A stretch of DNA of 64,000 bases from Luteimonas gilva (GCF_005239095.1 NZ_SZUA01000001.1:1637122-1701121), one strand, 5' to 3'. Numbered from the stretch's first letter, positions 53,197 through 64,000 are shown. The notes: a model not told the origin generated them from the letters alone. Made by a program: numbers and translations.

Positions 53197-54819
53197 GTAG
53201 CCGTTGGTGATCGGATACCGCCGTTCGCGCCCGAACGCGCGACGCGAGACCTTCGGCCCGGGCGCGGCCTGGTGCCGCTTCCACTCGCTGATCCGGACCA
53301 GCTTCAGCACCTTGTCGACCGTAGCGGCGTCGAAGCCGGCGGCGACGATCTCGTCGCGCGACTGTTCCTGGTCGACGTGGCGCAGCAGGATCGCGTCGAG
53401 CACGTCGTAGGGCGGCAGCGAATCCTGGTCCTTCTGGTTCTCGCGCAATTCCGCCGACGGCGGCCGCTCGATCACCGCTTCCGGAATCGCCGGCGCCCCG
53501 GCCACGGCGTTGCGCCAGCGCGCCAGCGCGAACACTTCGGTCTTGTACAGGTCCTTGATCGGCGCGTAGCCGCCGCACATATCGCCGTAGATGGTGGCGT
53601 AGCCCACCGCATATTCGCTTTTGTTGCCGGTGGTCAGCAGCAGGCCGCCGAACTTGTTGCTGAGCGCCATCAGCAATGCGCCGCGGGTGCGCGACTGCAG
53701 GTTTTCTTCGGTGGTGTCGACGGCTTCGCCGGCGAAGGTTTCGGCGAGCGCGTCCAGATAGCCCTGGAACGGTTTCTCGATCGGCAAGGCCAATAGCCGC
53801 ACGCCGAGCGCACGGCATTGTTCGGCGGCCAGATCGTTGCTCAGGTCCGCCGTATAGCGCGACGGCATCCGCACCGCCGCGACGTTTTCGGCGCCCAGCG
53901 CATCGACCGCGACCGCCAGCACCAGCGCCGAATCGATGCCGCCGGACAGACCCAGCCAGACTTTGCCGAAGCCGTTCTTGGCGCAGTAGTCGCGGGTGCC
54001 GCGCACGATCGCGCGCCAGGCCAGGGCGTCGCGGCCTTCATCGTTTTCGTAAGGCCACTGCACCGGCGCGAATTTGCGCGTCTCAGGATCGTAATCGGCC
54101 ACCAGCCAGTGCTCTTCGAAAGCGCGCGCGGCGGGATGGATCAGGCCGTCGCCGTCCGCAAGCACCGAGGCGCCGTCGAACACCAGCGCGTCTTGCCCGC
54201 CGACCACGTTGAGATAGGCCAGCGCGACGCCCGTCTCGGCCACGCGTTGCGCCAGCAGCGCGTCGCGCTGGGCATGCTTGTCGCGTTCGAACGGCGAAGC
54301 ATTGGGCACGAGCACGAGTTGCGCGCCCGCCTGCGCCGTCTGCGCGAGCGGTTCGGGGAACCACAGGTCTTCGCAGATCACCACGCCCACCGTCGTGCCG
54401 TCCACGTCGAACGTGCAGGTGTCGCGATCCGGATCGACGTCGAAATAGCGGCGCTCGTCGAACACGGCGTAGTTGGGCAATTCGCGCTTGCGATAGGTCG
54501 CCGCGACCGCGCCGTCGCGCAGCACGCTCGCCGCGTTGTACACCACCGCGCCGGCGGCCTGCGGCCAGCCGACGACCGCGACGATGCCGGTAGCTTGCGC
54601 CGCGACCGCCTCGATCGCGGCCTGGCAATCGGCCAGGAACGAAGGCCGCAGCAACAGGTCTTCCGGCGGATAGCCGCTGAGGGCCAGTTCCGGGAACAGG
54701 ACGATGTCGGCGCCGTGGACATCGCGGGCCTCGGCGATCATCGCGGCGATGCGCTCGGCGTTGCCGGCGACGGCGCCGACGGGGAAGTCGAATTGGGCCA
54801 GGGCGATGCGCAAGGTCAT
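53188..54819 (-). CDS. nadE: Glutamine-dependent NAD+ synthetase
   Basis: A 543-residue two-domain enzyme. The N-terminal nitrilase-type glutaminase (1-250) has Glu in LVLFPELALSGYPPEDLLL (about 45), Lys in YRKRELPNYAVFDE (about 110) and Cys in VVICEDLWF (about 147). The C-terminal synthetase has the PP-loop GLSGGIDSALVL (about 295) and TGNKSEYAVGY. It converts deamido-NAD+ to NAD+ using glutamine nitrogen. The TAG stop comes from repeat family F. The start overlaps the end of the DUF559 pseudogene by four bases. Confidence 0.95.
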   Translation of the reverse strand: MTLRIALAQFDFPVGAVAGNAERIAAMIAEARDVHGADIVLFPELALSGYPPEDLLLRPSFLADCQAAIEAVAAQATGIVAVVGWPQAAGAVVYNAASVLRDGAVAATYRKRELPNYAVFDERRYFDVDPDRDTCTFDVDGTTVGVVICEDLWFPEPLAQTAQAGAQLVLVPNASPFERDKHAQRDALLAQRVAETGVALAYLNVVGGQDALVFDGASVLADGDGLIHPAARAFEEHWLVADYDPETRKFAPVQWPYENDEGRDALAWRAIVRGTRDYCAKNGFGKVWLGLSGGIDSALVLAVAVDALGAENVAAVRMPSRYTADLSNDLAAEQCRALGVRLLALPIEKPFQGYLDALAETFAGEAVDTTEENLQSRTRGALLMALSNKFGGLLLTTGNKSEYAVGYATIYGDMCGGYAPIKDLYKTEVFALARWRNAVAGAPAIPEAVIERPPSAELRENQKDQDSLPPYDVLDAILLRHVDQEQSRDEIVAAGFDAATVDKVLKLVRISEWKRHQAAPGPKVSRRAFGRERRYPITNGYKG

Positions 54820-55155
54820 CGCGGGCCGTCCGCAAGCTGTTGGAGGATCATGCTTAGGGCGCCGTCCGGGTTTTGCAGGAGGTCATTATTCCAGAAGCGG
54901 AGTACTCGGTAGCCTTCACGGCGGAGGAAGGCGTCGCGGCTGGCATCGCACGCCGAGCCAGCATGTTGGCCGCTGTCGAGTTCGACGACGAGTTTGGCGC
55001 TTGGACACGCGAAATCGACGATGTAGGGGCCGATGGGATGCTGGCGGCGGAACTTGTGGCTGGCCTGCACGCAAATGCCGCCATAAGAATCGTTCGGCAT
55101 CGGTCATGTCTCGCCGCAGTTCACGCGCTCGCTGCGTCTTCTGTCTGTCGCGCAT
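54816..55155 (-). pseudogene. DUF559 endonuclease-like gene, frameshifted
   Basis: The first part reads RARELRRDMTDAERFLWRHL in one frame, and the rest, SHKFRRQHPIGPYIVDFACP then KLVVELDSGQH and YRVLRFWNNDLL, in another. Together they make a normal DUF559 (restriction-endonuclease-like fold) protein of about 112 residues. The frames meet near 55062-55070, where one base seems to be missing after the LRAGQ codons. Unless programmed frameshifting rescues it, the gene is broken. Intact relatives carry the same Asp/Glu nuclease core (VDF, VELD, F-N). It lies just upstream of nadE. Confidence 0.8.
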
Positions 55156-55240
55156 CGTATGCCTCCTCGATGAACCGAGACCTACGTTGCCTGCGTCGAA
55201 TATCTCTCCTCTATCGGGAAAATCCGATGTTTCTGTCACT

Positions 55241-55335
55241 CACCCTCACCCAACCCTCTCCCGCTTCGCAGGAGAGGGCTTCAGATCGCGCGGCTCGAGC
55301 CCTCTCCCGCTTGCGGGAGAGGGTTGGGTGAGGGC
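55241..55335. repeat. Hairpin repeat, family E, two copies facing each other
   Basis: CCCTCACCCAACCCTCTCCC on the left faces GGGAGAGGGTTGGGTGAGGG on the right; each half also has its own CTCTCCCGC/GCGGGAGAG-like hairpin. The whole forms a larger inverted repeat between the DUF559 pseudogene and sucD. Confidence 0.85.
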
Positions 55336-55363
55336 AAACCAGACGCGAAGATTTCTACCGAAG

Positions 55364-55397
55364 CAAAAAACAAAAAGGCCGCCTGATGGCGGCCTTT
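55364..55397 (-). terminator. Intrinsic terminator of the sucCD operon
   Basis: On the minus strand AAAGGCCGCC, loop ATCA, GGCGGCCTTT, followed by TTGTTTTTT. It begins about 20 bases after the sucD stop. Confidence 0.9.
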
Positions 55398-55418
55398 CCG
55401 CAACACATCGTGTTCGAC

Positions 55419-56294
55419 TTACTTGCCCAACCGCTTCGCGATCGCCGCACCCAGATCGCCCGGCGACTTCACCGTGGTCACGCCCGCCTTCTCCAGCGCC
55501 GCGAACTTGCCTTCGGCCGTGCCGGTGCCGCCGGAAGCGATCGCGCCGGCGTGACCCATGCGCTTGCCCTTCGGCGCCGAGGCGCCGGCGATGAAGCCGA
55601 CCACCGGCTTGGTGACGTGCTCGGCGATGAATTCGGCCGCTTCTTCTTCGGCCGAGCCGCCGATCTCGCCGACCATGATGATGCCTTCGGTCTGCGGGTC
55701 GTTCTGGAACAAGCGCAGCGCGTCGATGAAGTTGGTGCCGTTGATCGGATCGCCGCCGATGCCGATGCAGGTCGACTGGCCCAGGCCGGCGTCGGTGGTC
55801 TGCTTCACGGCTTCGTAGGTCAGCGTGCCGGAACGCGAGACGATGCCGACCTTGCCGGGCATATGGATGTGGCCCGGCATGATGCCGATCTTGCACTCGC
55901 CCGGGGTGATCACGCCGGGGCAGTTCGGTCCGATCAGGACCACGTCGCTATAGCTCTTCAACGTGTTCTTGACCCGCAGCATGTCCAGCACCGGAATGCC
56001 CTCGGTGATGCAGACGATGACTTTGATGCCGGCGTCGGCCGCTTCCAGGATCGCGTCGGCCGCGAACGGCGGCGGAACGTAGATCACCGAAGCGTCGGCG
56101 CCGGTTTCGGCGACCGCTTCGGCCACCGTGTTGAAGACCGGCAGGCCCAGATGCTGAGTGCCGCCCTTGCCGGGCGTGACGCCGCCGACGACCTGGGTGC
56201 CGTACTCCAGCATTTGCTCGGCGTGGAAGGTGCCCTGGGTGCCGGTGAAGCCCTGGACGATGACCTTGGTGTTCTTGTTGACGAGAACGCTCAT
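55419..56294 (-). CDS. sucD: Succinyl-CoA synthetase alpha subunit
   Basis: A 291-residue subunit of the TCA enzyme that makes ATP or GTP from succinyl-CoA. The CoA-binding Rossmann part opens [20 protein letters not shown] (about 10-29), and the phosphohistidine lies in [13 protein letters not shown] (about 247). [10 protein letters not shown] and [14 protein letters not shown] are typical. sucC lies 169 bases upstream with repeat family E in the gap, and an intrinsic terminator follows. Confidence 0.97.
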   Translation of the reverse strand: MSVLVNKNTKVIVQGFTGTQGTFHAEQMLEYGTQVVGGVTPGKGGTQHLGLPVFNTVAEAVAETGADASVIYVPPPFAADAILEAADAGIKVIVCITEGIPVLDMLRVKNTLKSYSDVVLIGPNCPGVITPGECKIGIMPGHIHMPGKVGIVSRSGTLTYEAVKQTTDAGLGQSTCIGIGGDPINGTNFIDALRLFQNDPQTEGIIMVGEIGGSAEEEAAEFIAEHVTKPVVGFIAGASAPKGKRMGHAGAIASGGTGTAEGKFAALEKAGVTTVKSPGDLGAAIAKRLGK

Positions 56295-56317
56295 GTATTT
56301 CGAATCCTTGGTTTTAA

Positions 56318-56457
56318 CCCCCTCTCCCGCTTGCGGGAGAGGGCTGGGGTGAGGGCGCGGGGTGTCGCGAGACCTCGATGTGTTCGCGGCGATTTGCGAT
56401 ACCGCGCGCCCTCATCCGGCGCTTCGCGCCACCTTCTCCCGCGAACGGGAGAAGGGT
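56318..56457. repeat. Hairpin repeats, family E, between sucC and sucD
   Basis: A CCCCTCTCCCGCTTGCGGGA hairpin with GAGGGCTGGGGTGAGGG follows sucD's start side, and a diverged copy CTTCTCCCGCGAACGGGAGA lies at about 56432. They occupy most of the gap inside the sucCD operon. Confidence 0.8.
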
Positions 56458-56463
56458 GCAAGG

Positions 56464-57633
<1,170 letters not shown>

Positions 57634-57850
57634 GTGGGGTCCATGCAGAAAGTCGGACCGCGGGCGATCCGGCCGGGGGTGCGGTCGGCATGGAGCGCGC
57701 GGGACCCTTATTGTCGCCCAGCGCGCCGCCGCGAGGCAAAAACACGGCAGGACGGCGCGTTCCGGCCATGGCTCCGGCCGCCGCAACGGCGGCGGAAGCC
57801 TCCCGCCGGGCCTATATACTCGGCCCGAACCACCCGCAGGGCCCTTTGCC

Positions 57851-59470
57851 GTGTTGATGCGCCGCAGACCCGCCAAGCACGACATCGACAGCGGCCTGCG
57901 GCGCGAGTTGTATTTCTTCAATCTCTACCGGGTGCTCGAGGCCAGCCTGCTGGCCTTGTTGGCTTTCGGCCCGACCGAAATGCTGATCGGCCCCCTGCGC
58001 GAGCCCTTGCTGGTGGCGGCGACGGCGATGGCCTACCTGGCCTGCTCGGCGATGCTGATGATCTGGGGCCGGGACAGCGCCTCGCTGCGCGCGCCGGCCT
58101 TCGTCGGCATCCTGATCGACATCGTGGTGGCGGCGCTGGCCACCCACGGCGCGCCGCAAGTGGCTTCGGGCATCGCGCTGATGCTGCTGTTCAACGTCGG
58201 CGCGGCGGCCTTGTTCCTGCCGCTGCGGTTGGGCTTGGGCGGCGCGATCCTGGCGTTCTCGGCGATCCTCGGCGAACAGCTCTGGACTTTGATCGAAACC
58301 GGCAGCGACCGCCCCTTGGCCGAAATGCTGATGTTCGGCACCAGCTATCTGGCGCTGGCTACGCTCACCAACCAGCTCGGCTTGCGGATGCAGGCCAGCG
58401 AGGCCCTGGCCACGCGGCGCGGCGCGGAGGCGGCCAATCTCGCCGAGGTCAACGAACTGATCATCCGCCGGATGCGCACCGGCGTGCTGCTGGTCGATGC
58501 CGAAGGCCACATCCGCTTGGCCAACGAAGCGGCGCAATCGCTGCTGGGCGACGCCGGCGACGGCCGCCGCGCGCTGGCGGTGACCGCACCGGAGCTGGCG
58601 CGCCGCTTGCTGCAATGGCGCCAGGACGGCACCACCGACAACGCGCCACTGCGCCTGGGCAGCGACCAAAACGAAGTGCTGCCCCGCTTCGCCCGGCTGT
58701 TGGCCGACAGCGAGCAGTCGCTGGTGTTCCTGGACGACACCTCGCTGCTCTCGCGCCGCGCCGAATCGATCACCCTGGCCGCGCTGGGCCGCTTTTCGGC
58801 CAGCCTGGCGCACGAAATCCGCAATCCGCTGGCCGCGATCAGCTACGCCGCGCAACTGATGGAGGAATCCACCGACATCTCGCTGGCCGATCGGCGCATG
58901 CTGCAGATCGTGCGCCAGCAGTGCGTGCGCATGAACGGCATCGTCGAAAGCGTGCTGGGGCTGGCGCGGCGCGAACGCGCCAATCCCGAGCACATCGAAC
59001 TGGTCGGCCTGGTGCGGCGCTTCATCGACGAATACGTCGCCGCCCACCCGCTGGACGACGACAGCCTGCAGATCAGCCATGCCGCTCCGGCCCAGGTCGC
59101 CCTGGTGGATCCGCGGCATTTGCAGCAGATCCTCACCGTGCTGGTGAGCAATGCGCGCACCTACGGCCGCCTGCCCGGCCAGCCGGCGCGGATCACTCTG
59201 CGCGTGCACCAAGACGAGGGAGATCCCGGCATCGACGTGCTCGACCGCGGCCCCGGCATCCCGGACGCCGCCGCCGAACGCCTGTTCAGGCCGTTCTACA
59301 CCACCTCCGAACACGGCACCGGCCTGGGGCTCTACATCGCCCGCGATCTGGCCCGCGCCAACGAAGGCGAGCTGGACTACGTCCGCACGCCGGGCGGAAG
59401 CTGCTTCCGCATCCGCCTGCCCGGGCCGCATACGCTGCTGACCGAAAAAGCGGCGCAAGGGCTGGTTTAG
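57851..59470 (+). CDS. pilS: PilS sensor histidine kinase
   Basis: A 539-residue membrane kinase that with PilR controls type IV pilin transcription. About six hydrophobic helices lie in residues 25-185, a PAS-like segment at 200-300 ([23 protein letters not shown]), the H-box [14 protein letters not shown] near 320 (His phosphoacceptor), the N-box in [13 protein letters not shown], and G-boxes [11 protein letters not shown] and [17 protein letters not shown] at 57851 is chosen; an ATG two codons later is almost equally good. pilR follows after 98 bases. Confidence 0.92.
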   Translation: MLMRRRPAKHDIDSGLRRELYFFNLYRVLEASLLALLAFGPTEMLIGPLREPLLVAATAMAYLACSAMLMIWGRDSASLRAPAFVGILIDIVVAALATHGAPQVASGIALMLLFNVGAAALFLPLRLGLGGAILAFSAILGEQLWTLIETGSDRPLAEMLMFGTSYLALATLTNQLGLRMQASEALATRRGAEAANLAEVNELIIRRMRTGVLLVDAEGHIRLANEAAQSLLGDAGDGRRALAVTAPELARRLLQWRQDGTTDNAPLRLGSDQNEVLPRFARLLADSEQSLVFLDDTSLLSRRAESITLAALGRFSASLAHEIRNPLAAISYAAQLMEESTDISLADRRMLQIVRQQCVRMNGIVESVLGLARRERANPEHIELVGLVRRFIDEYVAAHPLDDDSLQISHAAPAQVALVDPRHLQQILTVLVSNARTYGRLPGQPARITLRVHQDEGDPGIDVLDRGPGIPDAAAERLFRPFYTTSEHGTGLGLYIARDLARANEGELDYVRTPGGSCFRIRLPGPHTLLTEKAAQGLV

Positions 59471-59568
59471 CCCGTCTCGAATCGCCTTGTTTTCCGCTGC
59501 CCGACCGGGCCGCGATTGAGTCCGGACCCGCGCCCAGAGTAAGGTAGCCGCGTCTGGAGGGGTGGTGC

Positions 59569-61002
59569 ATGACCGAAACGCGCAGCGCTTTGGTGGTCGA
59601 CGACGAGCGCGATATCCGCGAACTCCTGGTATTGACGCTGGGCCGGATGGGCCTGCGCGTGGACACCGCCGCCACCCTCGGCGGCGCCCGCGAGATGCTG
59701 CTGCGCGAGAAATACGCGCTGTGCCTGACCGACATGCGCTTGCCGGACGGCTCGGGCATCGACCTAGTGCAGGAAATCTCCACCCGCCATCCCAATACGC
59801 CGGTCGCGATGATCACCGCCTTCGGCAACGTCGAAGCCGCGGTCGAGGCCTTGAAGGCCGGCGCCTTCGATTTCGTCGCCAAGCCGGTGGACCTGACCGT
59901 GCTGCGCGACCTGGTCCGCCACGCGCTGATGCTGGGCACGCACCGCCAGCAGATCGCCACCTCGGCCGGCCCGCGCTTGCAGGGCGATTCGCCGGCCATG
60001 GCGCAATTGCGCCAGACCATCGCCAAAGTGGCGCGCAGCCAGGCGCCGGTCTACATCGTCGGCGAATCGGGTGTGGGCAAGGAACTGACCGCGCGCAGCA
60101 TCCACGAGCAGAGCGCGCGGGCCGCGGCGCCGTTCGTGCCGGTGAACTGCGGCGCGATTCCGACCGAGCTGATGGAAAGCGAATTCTTCGGCCACCGCAA
60201 AGGCAGCTTCACCGGCGCGCACGCCGACAAGCCGGGCCTGTTCCAGGCCGCCGAGGGCGGCACCCTGTTCCTGGACGAAGTCGCCGAACTGCCGCTGTCG
60301 ATGCAGGTCAAGCTGCTGCGCGCGATCCAGGAGAAGTCGGTGCGTCCGGTCGGCGCATCGAGCGAGGTGGGCGTCGACGTGCGGATCCTGTCCGCCACCC
60401 ATAAGAACCTGGAGAAGCTGGTCGACGAAGGCCGCTTCCGCCACGACCTGTACTACCGCATCAACGTCATCGAACTGAAGGTGCCGCCGCTGCGCGAACG
60501 CCGCGACGACCTGCCCAACCTGGCCGAATCGATCCTGCAACGGCTGGCGATCCCGCACCAGCGCGCCACGCCCAAGCTCAGCCGCGCCGCGTTCGACGCG
60601 CTGGCGTCGTACCCGTTCCCCGGCAACGTGCGCGAATTGGAAAACATCCTCGAACGCGCCATGGCTATGGCCGACGGCGACGTCATCGAAGCCAGCGACC
60701 TGCACCTGCCCGCGCGCGGCGCGGAGATGCCGCCGCCGGCATCGCCGCCGCCCGCCTCCGCCGGCCTCGCCTTCAACGCCGCGCCGCCCACCTCGCTCGA
60801 CGATCCGCGCCTGGATCCGCGCAACCTCTCCCCCGGCGACACCGCCGGCAGCGCGCTGCCGATGTACATCGAACAGATGGAACGCGCGGCGATCGAGAAA
60901 GCGCTGCAAGACCACCGCTACAACAAGACCAAGACCGCGGCCGCGCTGGGCATCACGTTCCGGGCGCTGCGCTACAAGCTGAAGAAGTTGGGGATCGATT
61001 GA
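59569..61002 (+). CDS. pilR: PilR sigma-54-dependent response regulator
   Basis: A 477-residue NtrC-type regulator. The receiver domain (1-120) has phospho-Asp in [12 protein letters not shown] (about 54), the AAA+ domain (about 140-375) has Walker [13 protein letters not shown], the sigma-54 contact loop [17 protein letters not shown], Walker [14 protein letters not shown], and the C-terminal Fis-type HTH is at about 440-475 ([20 protein letters not shown]). It activates sigma-54 promoters, classically pilA. Its stop overlaps the start of the next gene (TTGA). Confidence 0.95.
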   Translation: MTETRSALVVDDERDIRELLVLTLGRMGLRVDTAATLGGAREMLLREKYALCLTDMRLPDGSGIDLVQEISTRHPNTPVAMITAFGNVEAAVEALKAGAFDFVAKPVDLTVLRDLVRHALMLGTHRQQIATSAGPRLQGDSPAMAQLRQTIAKVARSQAPVYIVGESGVGKELTARSIHEQSARAAAPFVPVNCGAIPTELMESEFFGHRKGSFTGAHADKPGLFQAAEGGTLFLDEVAELPLSMQVKLLRAIQEKSVRPVGASSEVGVDVRILSATHKNLEKLVDEGRFRHDLYYRINVIELKVPPLRERRDDLPNLAESILQRLAIPHQRATPKLSRAAFDALASYPFPGNVRELENILERAMAMADGDVIEASDLHLPARGAEMPPPASPPPASAGLAFNAAPPTSLDDPRLDPRNLSPGDTAGSALPMYIEQMERAAIEKALQDHRYNKTKTAAALGITFRALRYKLKKLGID

Positions 61003-62765
61003 ACTCCGCCGCGCCGGGCGCCTCGCGCCGCAGCGTGGCGCTGGCGCTGTTGGCCGTGCTGGCGCTGCGCCTGCTGCATATGCATTTCGCCATCGCCGGG
61101 CCTTTGACCTGGCATCTGGGCCCGGACGAGGATTTCTACCGGCGCTTCGGCATGGACGTCGCTTCCGGCGGCGGCGGATTGACCGACGAATTCGCGTTCA
61201 TGGACCCGCTGTACGGTTACATCGTCGGCGCCGTGCTCAAACTCGCCGGGAACCTGTTTCCGCTGTACCTCCTGCAGATCCTGGTGGACTGCGCGACGGC
61301 CTTCGGCCTGTACCGCATCGCCTGCGAATTCCGCTCGCCGCGCGCCGGCATCGTCGCGATGTTCGTCTATGCGGCGACCGGCACGGCGATCGCGTACACG
61401 ATGTCGATCCTCAAGGCCACTTGGGTCGCCTGCTTCATCGTCTATTGGATGTACGCCGCTCTGTGGTTGCTGAAGCGGCCGGGCGCGAAAAGCTATGCGG
61501 CGTTCGGGCTGTGGTGCGGCGTGGGCGTCGCCCTGCGCGCCAACCTTTTGTTGCTGGTGCCCTTGGCGATCGTCGCGCTGGCCTGGCTGCGCTGGCGCGA
61601 TGGCGAGCGCCGCATCGCGCCGCAGGCGCGCGATGCCTGCGCCTTGCTCGCCGGATTGGCCTTGCCGCTCCTGTTGCTGGCGGCCCGAAACCACGCCATC
61701 TCGGGCAACTTTTCGCCGATGCCGAACAACGGCGGCATCGTCCTGCACCAGCTCTACAACCCGGACAATCCGCAATCGCGCGCCGGCGTGCCGCATTTCG
61801 TGCGCCGCTATAGCGCGCCCGGCGAAATATGGCAGGAATACCGTAACGAAGCCGAGCGCCGCGCCGGCCATCCGTTGAAAGCGCACGAGGTCAACGCCTA
61901 TTGGAAGGGCGTGGCGACCGGATACCTGGTCTCGCATCCTTGGCAGAGCCTGGGCAATGCGGTGCGCAAATTGCGCGAGTTCAGCGCCTATCCTGAGGTC
62001 CCCAACACCCGCAACTACGGCGACGAGCGCCTGGTTTCGCCGCTGCTGCGCGCGCTGCCGCTGCCGTTCGGCTGGCTGTTCGCGCTGGGCGTGCCGGGGC
62101 TGTTTTGGCTGCTGCGGCGCGACCGGCGCGCGGTCTTGCTGTTCGCGCCGCTGCTGATGGGCTTGTTCACCATCGCCGTGTTCTTCGCCGAGGACCGGTT
62201 CCGGTTCAACATCATCGGCCCGTTCGTGCTGGGCGCGGCGTTCTGGCTGGTCGCGTTCTACGACCTGATTCGGCAACGGCTATGGAGCAAACTGGCGATG
62301 GCCTTGGCGGTATCGGCGCTGCTCGGCGTATGGACCGTCGCCCAAGCGCGCTTGCTGATACCGGCGTTTCCCAGCGATTGGTCGCGGTTGGCTTGGGGGT
62401 ACTTGAAGTCCGGACAGGCCGCGAAGGCTAAGGATGTCCTCGACCGTATCGCCGCTGCCGATCCGCAAACCATCGGACTGGACGAATTCCGGGGCTATCT
62501 AGCGCTGACCGGCAAGCGCTACGAAGAAGCGGCGCAGCACTACGCGAACGCCGTGCGGCAGAGGGCCGACCGGCACGAGGTCTGGCACAACTACAGCCTG
62601 GCCTTGGAAGAAACCGGCCATCTGGAAGAAGCGCTGGCGGCCGAGGCGCACGCCGAGCAGCTGTCTCCCGCGAAAGAGTATCGACTGCGGATCGCGGACC
62701 TGCTGGATCGCCTGGATCGGCATGCCGAAGCGCAAGAGATCCGGCGGGCCGAAAGGGTCGAATAG
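60999..62765 (+). CDS. GT-C-type membrane glycosyltransferase with TPR tail
   Basis: A 588-residue membrane protein. About 10-12 helices lie in residues 10-460. The first periplasmic loop contains [14 protein letters not shown] (about 42-55), whose acidic pair is in the position of the catalytic DE/DD motif of GT-C enzymes such as GT39 family. [12 protein letters not shown] and [15 protein letters not shown] are other conserved-looking loops. The last 110 residues form TPR-like repeats ([39 protein letters not shown]). A TTG start overlaps the pilR stop, so its translation is probably coupled to pilR. It may glycosylate an exported target using a lipid-linked sugar; a pilin target is only inference. 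Confidence 0.78.
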   Translation: MNSAAPGASRRSVALALLAVLALRLLHMHFAIAGPLTWHLGPDEDFYRRFGMDVASGGGGLTDEFAFMDPLYGYIVGAVLKLAGNLFPLYLLQILVDCATAFGLYRIACEFRSPRAGIVAMFVYAATGTAIAYTMSILKATWVACFIVYWMYAALWLLKRPGAKSYAAFGLWCGVGVALRANLLLLVPLAIVALAWLRWRDGERRIAPQARDACALLAGLALPLLLLAARNHAISGNFSPMPNNGGIVLHQLYNPDNPQSRAGVPHFVRRYSAPGEIWQEYRNEAERRAGHPLKAHEVNAYWKGVATGYLVSHPWQSLGNAVRKLREFSAYPEVPNTRNYGDERLVSPLLRALPLPFGWLFALGVPGLFWLLRRDRRAVLLFAPLLMGLFTIAVFFAEDRFRFNIIGPFVLGAAFWLVAFYDLIRQRLWSKLAMALAVSALLGVWTVAQARLLIPAFPSDWSRLAWGYLKSGQAAKAKDVLDRIAAADPQTIGLDEFRGYLALTGKRYEEAAQHYANAVRQRADRHEVWHNYSLALEETGHLEEALAAEAHAEQLSPAKEYRLRIADLLDRLDRHAEAQEIRRAERVE

Positions 62766-62802
62766 GTCGAGCGCGGATTCAAAGCATGTTGTAGCCGTGA
62801 AT

Positions 62803-62897
62803 CGTAGGTTGGGGATGACCCAACGTGGCTAGACTGCCCCTGCCAACCCGCAGCGAGGATTGAAGTATGGCGATGTTGGGGTTCACCTCAACCTACG
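62803..62897. repeat. Palindromic repeat, family G (CGTAGGTTGGG type), reaching into the small membrane gene
   Basis: CGTAGGTTGGGGATGACCCA on the left and, inverted, TGTTGGGGTTCACCTCAACC then TACG on the right, about 50 bases apart. The right arm overlaps the last codons and the stop of the 62883-63125 gene. Confidence 0.7.
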
Positions 62898-63125
62898 GCC
62901 TTTGGATAGCGAGGTCGCCAGCGTAGCCAATAGCGCGCTCGATGGCAGGAGAAGCAACCACCACCACCTCAAAAAAAACGCGCCAGTTACGCAAAGACTT
63001 CCAGAGCTATTCTGACACTTCGCCAACTGATACTCAGAGACAGAAGGCACTGCCATCCACATCGCCAGCGACGAGAGTACAGCAAATAGCAAGAACCATA
63101 GAGTCCAGCTGAAGATCATTTTCAT
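62883..63125 (-). CDS. Small two-helix membrane protein, candidate immunity protein for the adjacent Rhs toxin
   Basis: An 80-residue protein 12 bases downstream of the Rhs gene on the same strand. Two hydrophobic helices are clear: residues 4-28 (FSWTLWFLLFAVLSSLAMWM) and 50-70 (FFLRWWWLLLLPSSALLATL), joined by a loop with two Cys (AKCQNSSGSLC) that may pair in the periplasm. Its GC content is low, as in the Rhs tip. Rhs and other polymorphic toxins are usually followed by a short immunity gene. The last residues (GRRLR) and stop fall in repeat family G. No family is recognised, so the immunity role rests on position. Confidence 0.6.
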   Translation of the reverse strand: MKMIFSWTLWFLLFAVLSSLAMWMAVPSVSEYQLAKCQNSSGSLCVTGAFFLRWWWLLLLPSSALLATLATSLSKGRRLR

Positions 63126-63137
63126 GCGCTTCTTCGT

Positions 63138-64000
63138 TTAGTAAACGCTGTTTCCGATGTATGGCACGCCTCTTGCCTTCGCTCGATCAATCAACGAATC
63201 CCATGGCATTTCGCATTTCTTGCATTCTTGCCCGCCACTTTTGTTCAGTTGATTAACCTTCTGGCGCATCTCCGAAAGCATTTGAGCGGCTTGAGCCTCG
63301 GTATAACCTTGGCCACCGTAACGATCACCTGTTTGCCATCCATTCGATGCAAAGAGCTCCTCAAGGTCAGCATCGAATGCTCGGCATGCGCACTTATCGA
63401 CAGCGTCAACGTCGCCTGTTGGTCGTTCCAGATTGACTTGACGCTTTCTAACCTTACCTATCAAGGGCAACCTTTGAAATGCGTTATCAGCGTGGTCAAT
63501 GAGAGAGTTGCCGAGAACACATGACTGGTGAAACCTAAAACGATATCGCCATTCCCCTGTGTAGAGCTGATAGGCATACATTGAGAACAAACCTGATGGG
63601 TCAATATCCATCAAAGGATTGGCCCCCACATAACCGTAGGTGCTAGCGCCCCCTGCTAAGCCAATGGGGTCGCTTTGCATATAACGACCACTAAGTGCCT
63701 CATAGTCGCGTCGCATGTTATAAGCCAAGCCGCTTGTGGCATCGTACCGTTGCCCCGGGAACTGCATATTCATGACGAACGCGGTGCCGTTGTTGTCCGG
63801 ATCTTGATTGGGGATCGTATTGCCGAACGCCTCACCCTCCAGATCCCAGCGCCAGATCGCCGTGTTGGCCGTGGTGTCGATCACCGCTCGCGGCGTGCCC
63901 AGGTGGTCGGGTTGCAGGTAGTGCAGCTTTTGGTTGGTGGTGGCGCCGGCCAGTAGGCCCACCGGCAGATCGTCCAGCCAGATGGCTTGTTGGATCGGTT
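63138..64000 (-). CDS. Rhs-family protein, C-terminal part, with unidentified tip domain
   Basis: The frame is open to base 64000, so the N-terminus lies beyond the right edge; 286 residues are visible. It begins with the Rhs core motifs AIWLDDLPVGLLAGA, YLQPDHLGTPRAVID, and RDYEALSGRYMQSDPIGLAGG, then YGYVGANPLMDIDPSGL, the point where Rhs proteins switch from shell to a variable tip. The tip of about 150 residues (FSMYAYQLYTGEWRYRF to the end) has Cys clusters (KCACR, ECKKCEM) that could bind metal, and no family I recognise. The drop in GC in the tip is typical of exchangeable toxin modules. A small membrane gene follows. Confidence 0.88.
   Translation of the reverse strand, partial: PIQQAIWLDDLPVGLLAGATTNQKLHYLQPDHLGTPRAVIDTTANTAIWRWDLEGEAFGNTIPNQDPDNNGTAFVMNMQFPGQRYDATSGLAYNMRRDYEALSGRYMQSDPIGLAGGASTYGYVGANPLMDIDPSGLFSMYAYQLYTGEWRYRFRFHQSCVLGNSLIDHADNAFQRLPLIGKVRKRQVNLERPTGDVDAVDKCACRAFDADLEELFASNGWQTGDRYGGQGYTEAQAAQMLSEMRQKVNQLNKSGGQECKKCEMPWDSLIDRAKARGVPYIGNSVY

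Noticed and set aside
63960..63962. GTG as start of the right-edge Rhs protein
   Set aside because: The frame continues upstream with the conserved Rhs motif AIWLDDLPVG, so the codon is internal.

Overview
The window looks like a chromosomal segment of a high-GC gammaproteobacterium of the Xanthomonadaceae/Lysobacteraceae, most likely a Lysobacter-type genome. The basis is the block tRNA-Lys, queC, queE, cpoB-pal-tolBARQ-ybgC, ruvB, kup, ruvA, ruvC, yebC, aspS, followed by TonB receptors, pilS-pilR and sucCD, together with GC-rich coding sequence and dense short inverted repeats. The genus is inference; no rRNA is present.

Bases 1-5100 hold the start of a large secreted Rhs/YD-repeat protein, cut by the left edge, with a Fic-domain gene directly upstream on the same strand. 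Bases 5300-11970 are a compact mobile island on the minus strand: tyrosine integrase and excisionase next to tRNA-Lys, two unknown genes, an AlpA-like regulator, a coiled-coil protein of unknown role, a YdaU/DUF1376 protein, a lambda-P-like replication protein and an HGG-motif protein. It has recombination, regulation and replication genes but no recognisable capsid, terminase, tail or lysis gene in view, so it may be a phage satellite or a decayed prophage.

Bases 12100-31700 are core chromosome, nearly all on the minus strand: queuosine precursor synthesis (queC, queE), the Tol-Pal envelope system, Holliday junction processing (ruvABC, split by kup and a cupin gene), yebC, aspS, fmdB and an ABC-F ATPase. 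Bases 31800-38400 form a TonB-dependent uptake region: one receptor, a lipoprotein esterase, and a BtuB-like receptor behind a clear cobalamin riboswitch. Bases 38480-45200 carry yceH, a YbaL-type antiporter, a small membrane protein resembling the Pycsar effector PycTM, clpB with a sigma-32-like promoter, and a YidB-like protein. Bases 45450-49360 are a tightly overlapping otsB - GH15 - otsA trehalose operon. Bases 49500-57630 carry DCC, DUF4166, pgeF, rluD, bamD, nadE, a frameshifted DUF559 gene, sucD and sucC. Bases 57850-62765 carry pilS, pilR and a translationally coupled GT-C-like glycosyltransferase with a TPR tail. The right edge cuts a second Rhs protein; its unidentified C-terminal domain is followed by a small two-helix membrane protein that could be its immunity protein.

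At least seven families of short palindromic repeats lie between genes. They matter beyond bookkeeping: four genes take their stop codon from a repeat, and one repeat with perfect 25-base arms sits in frame inside the ABC-F gene.
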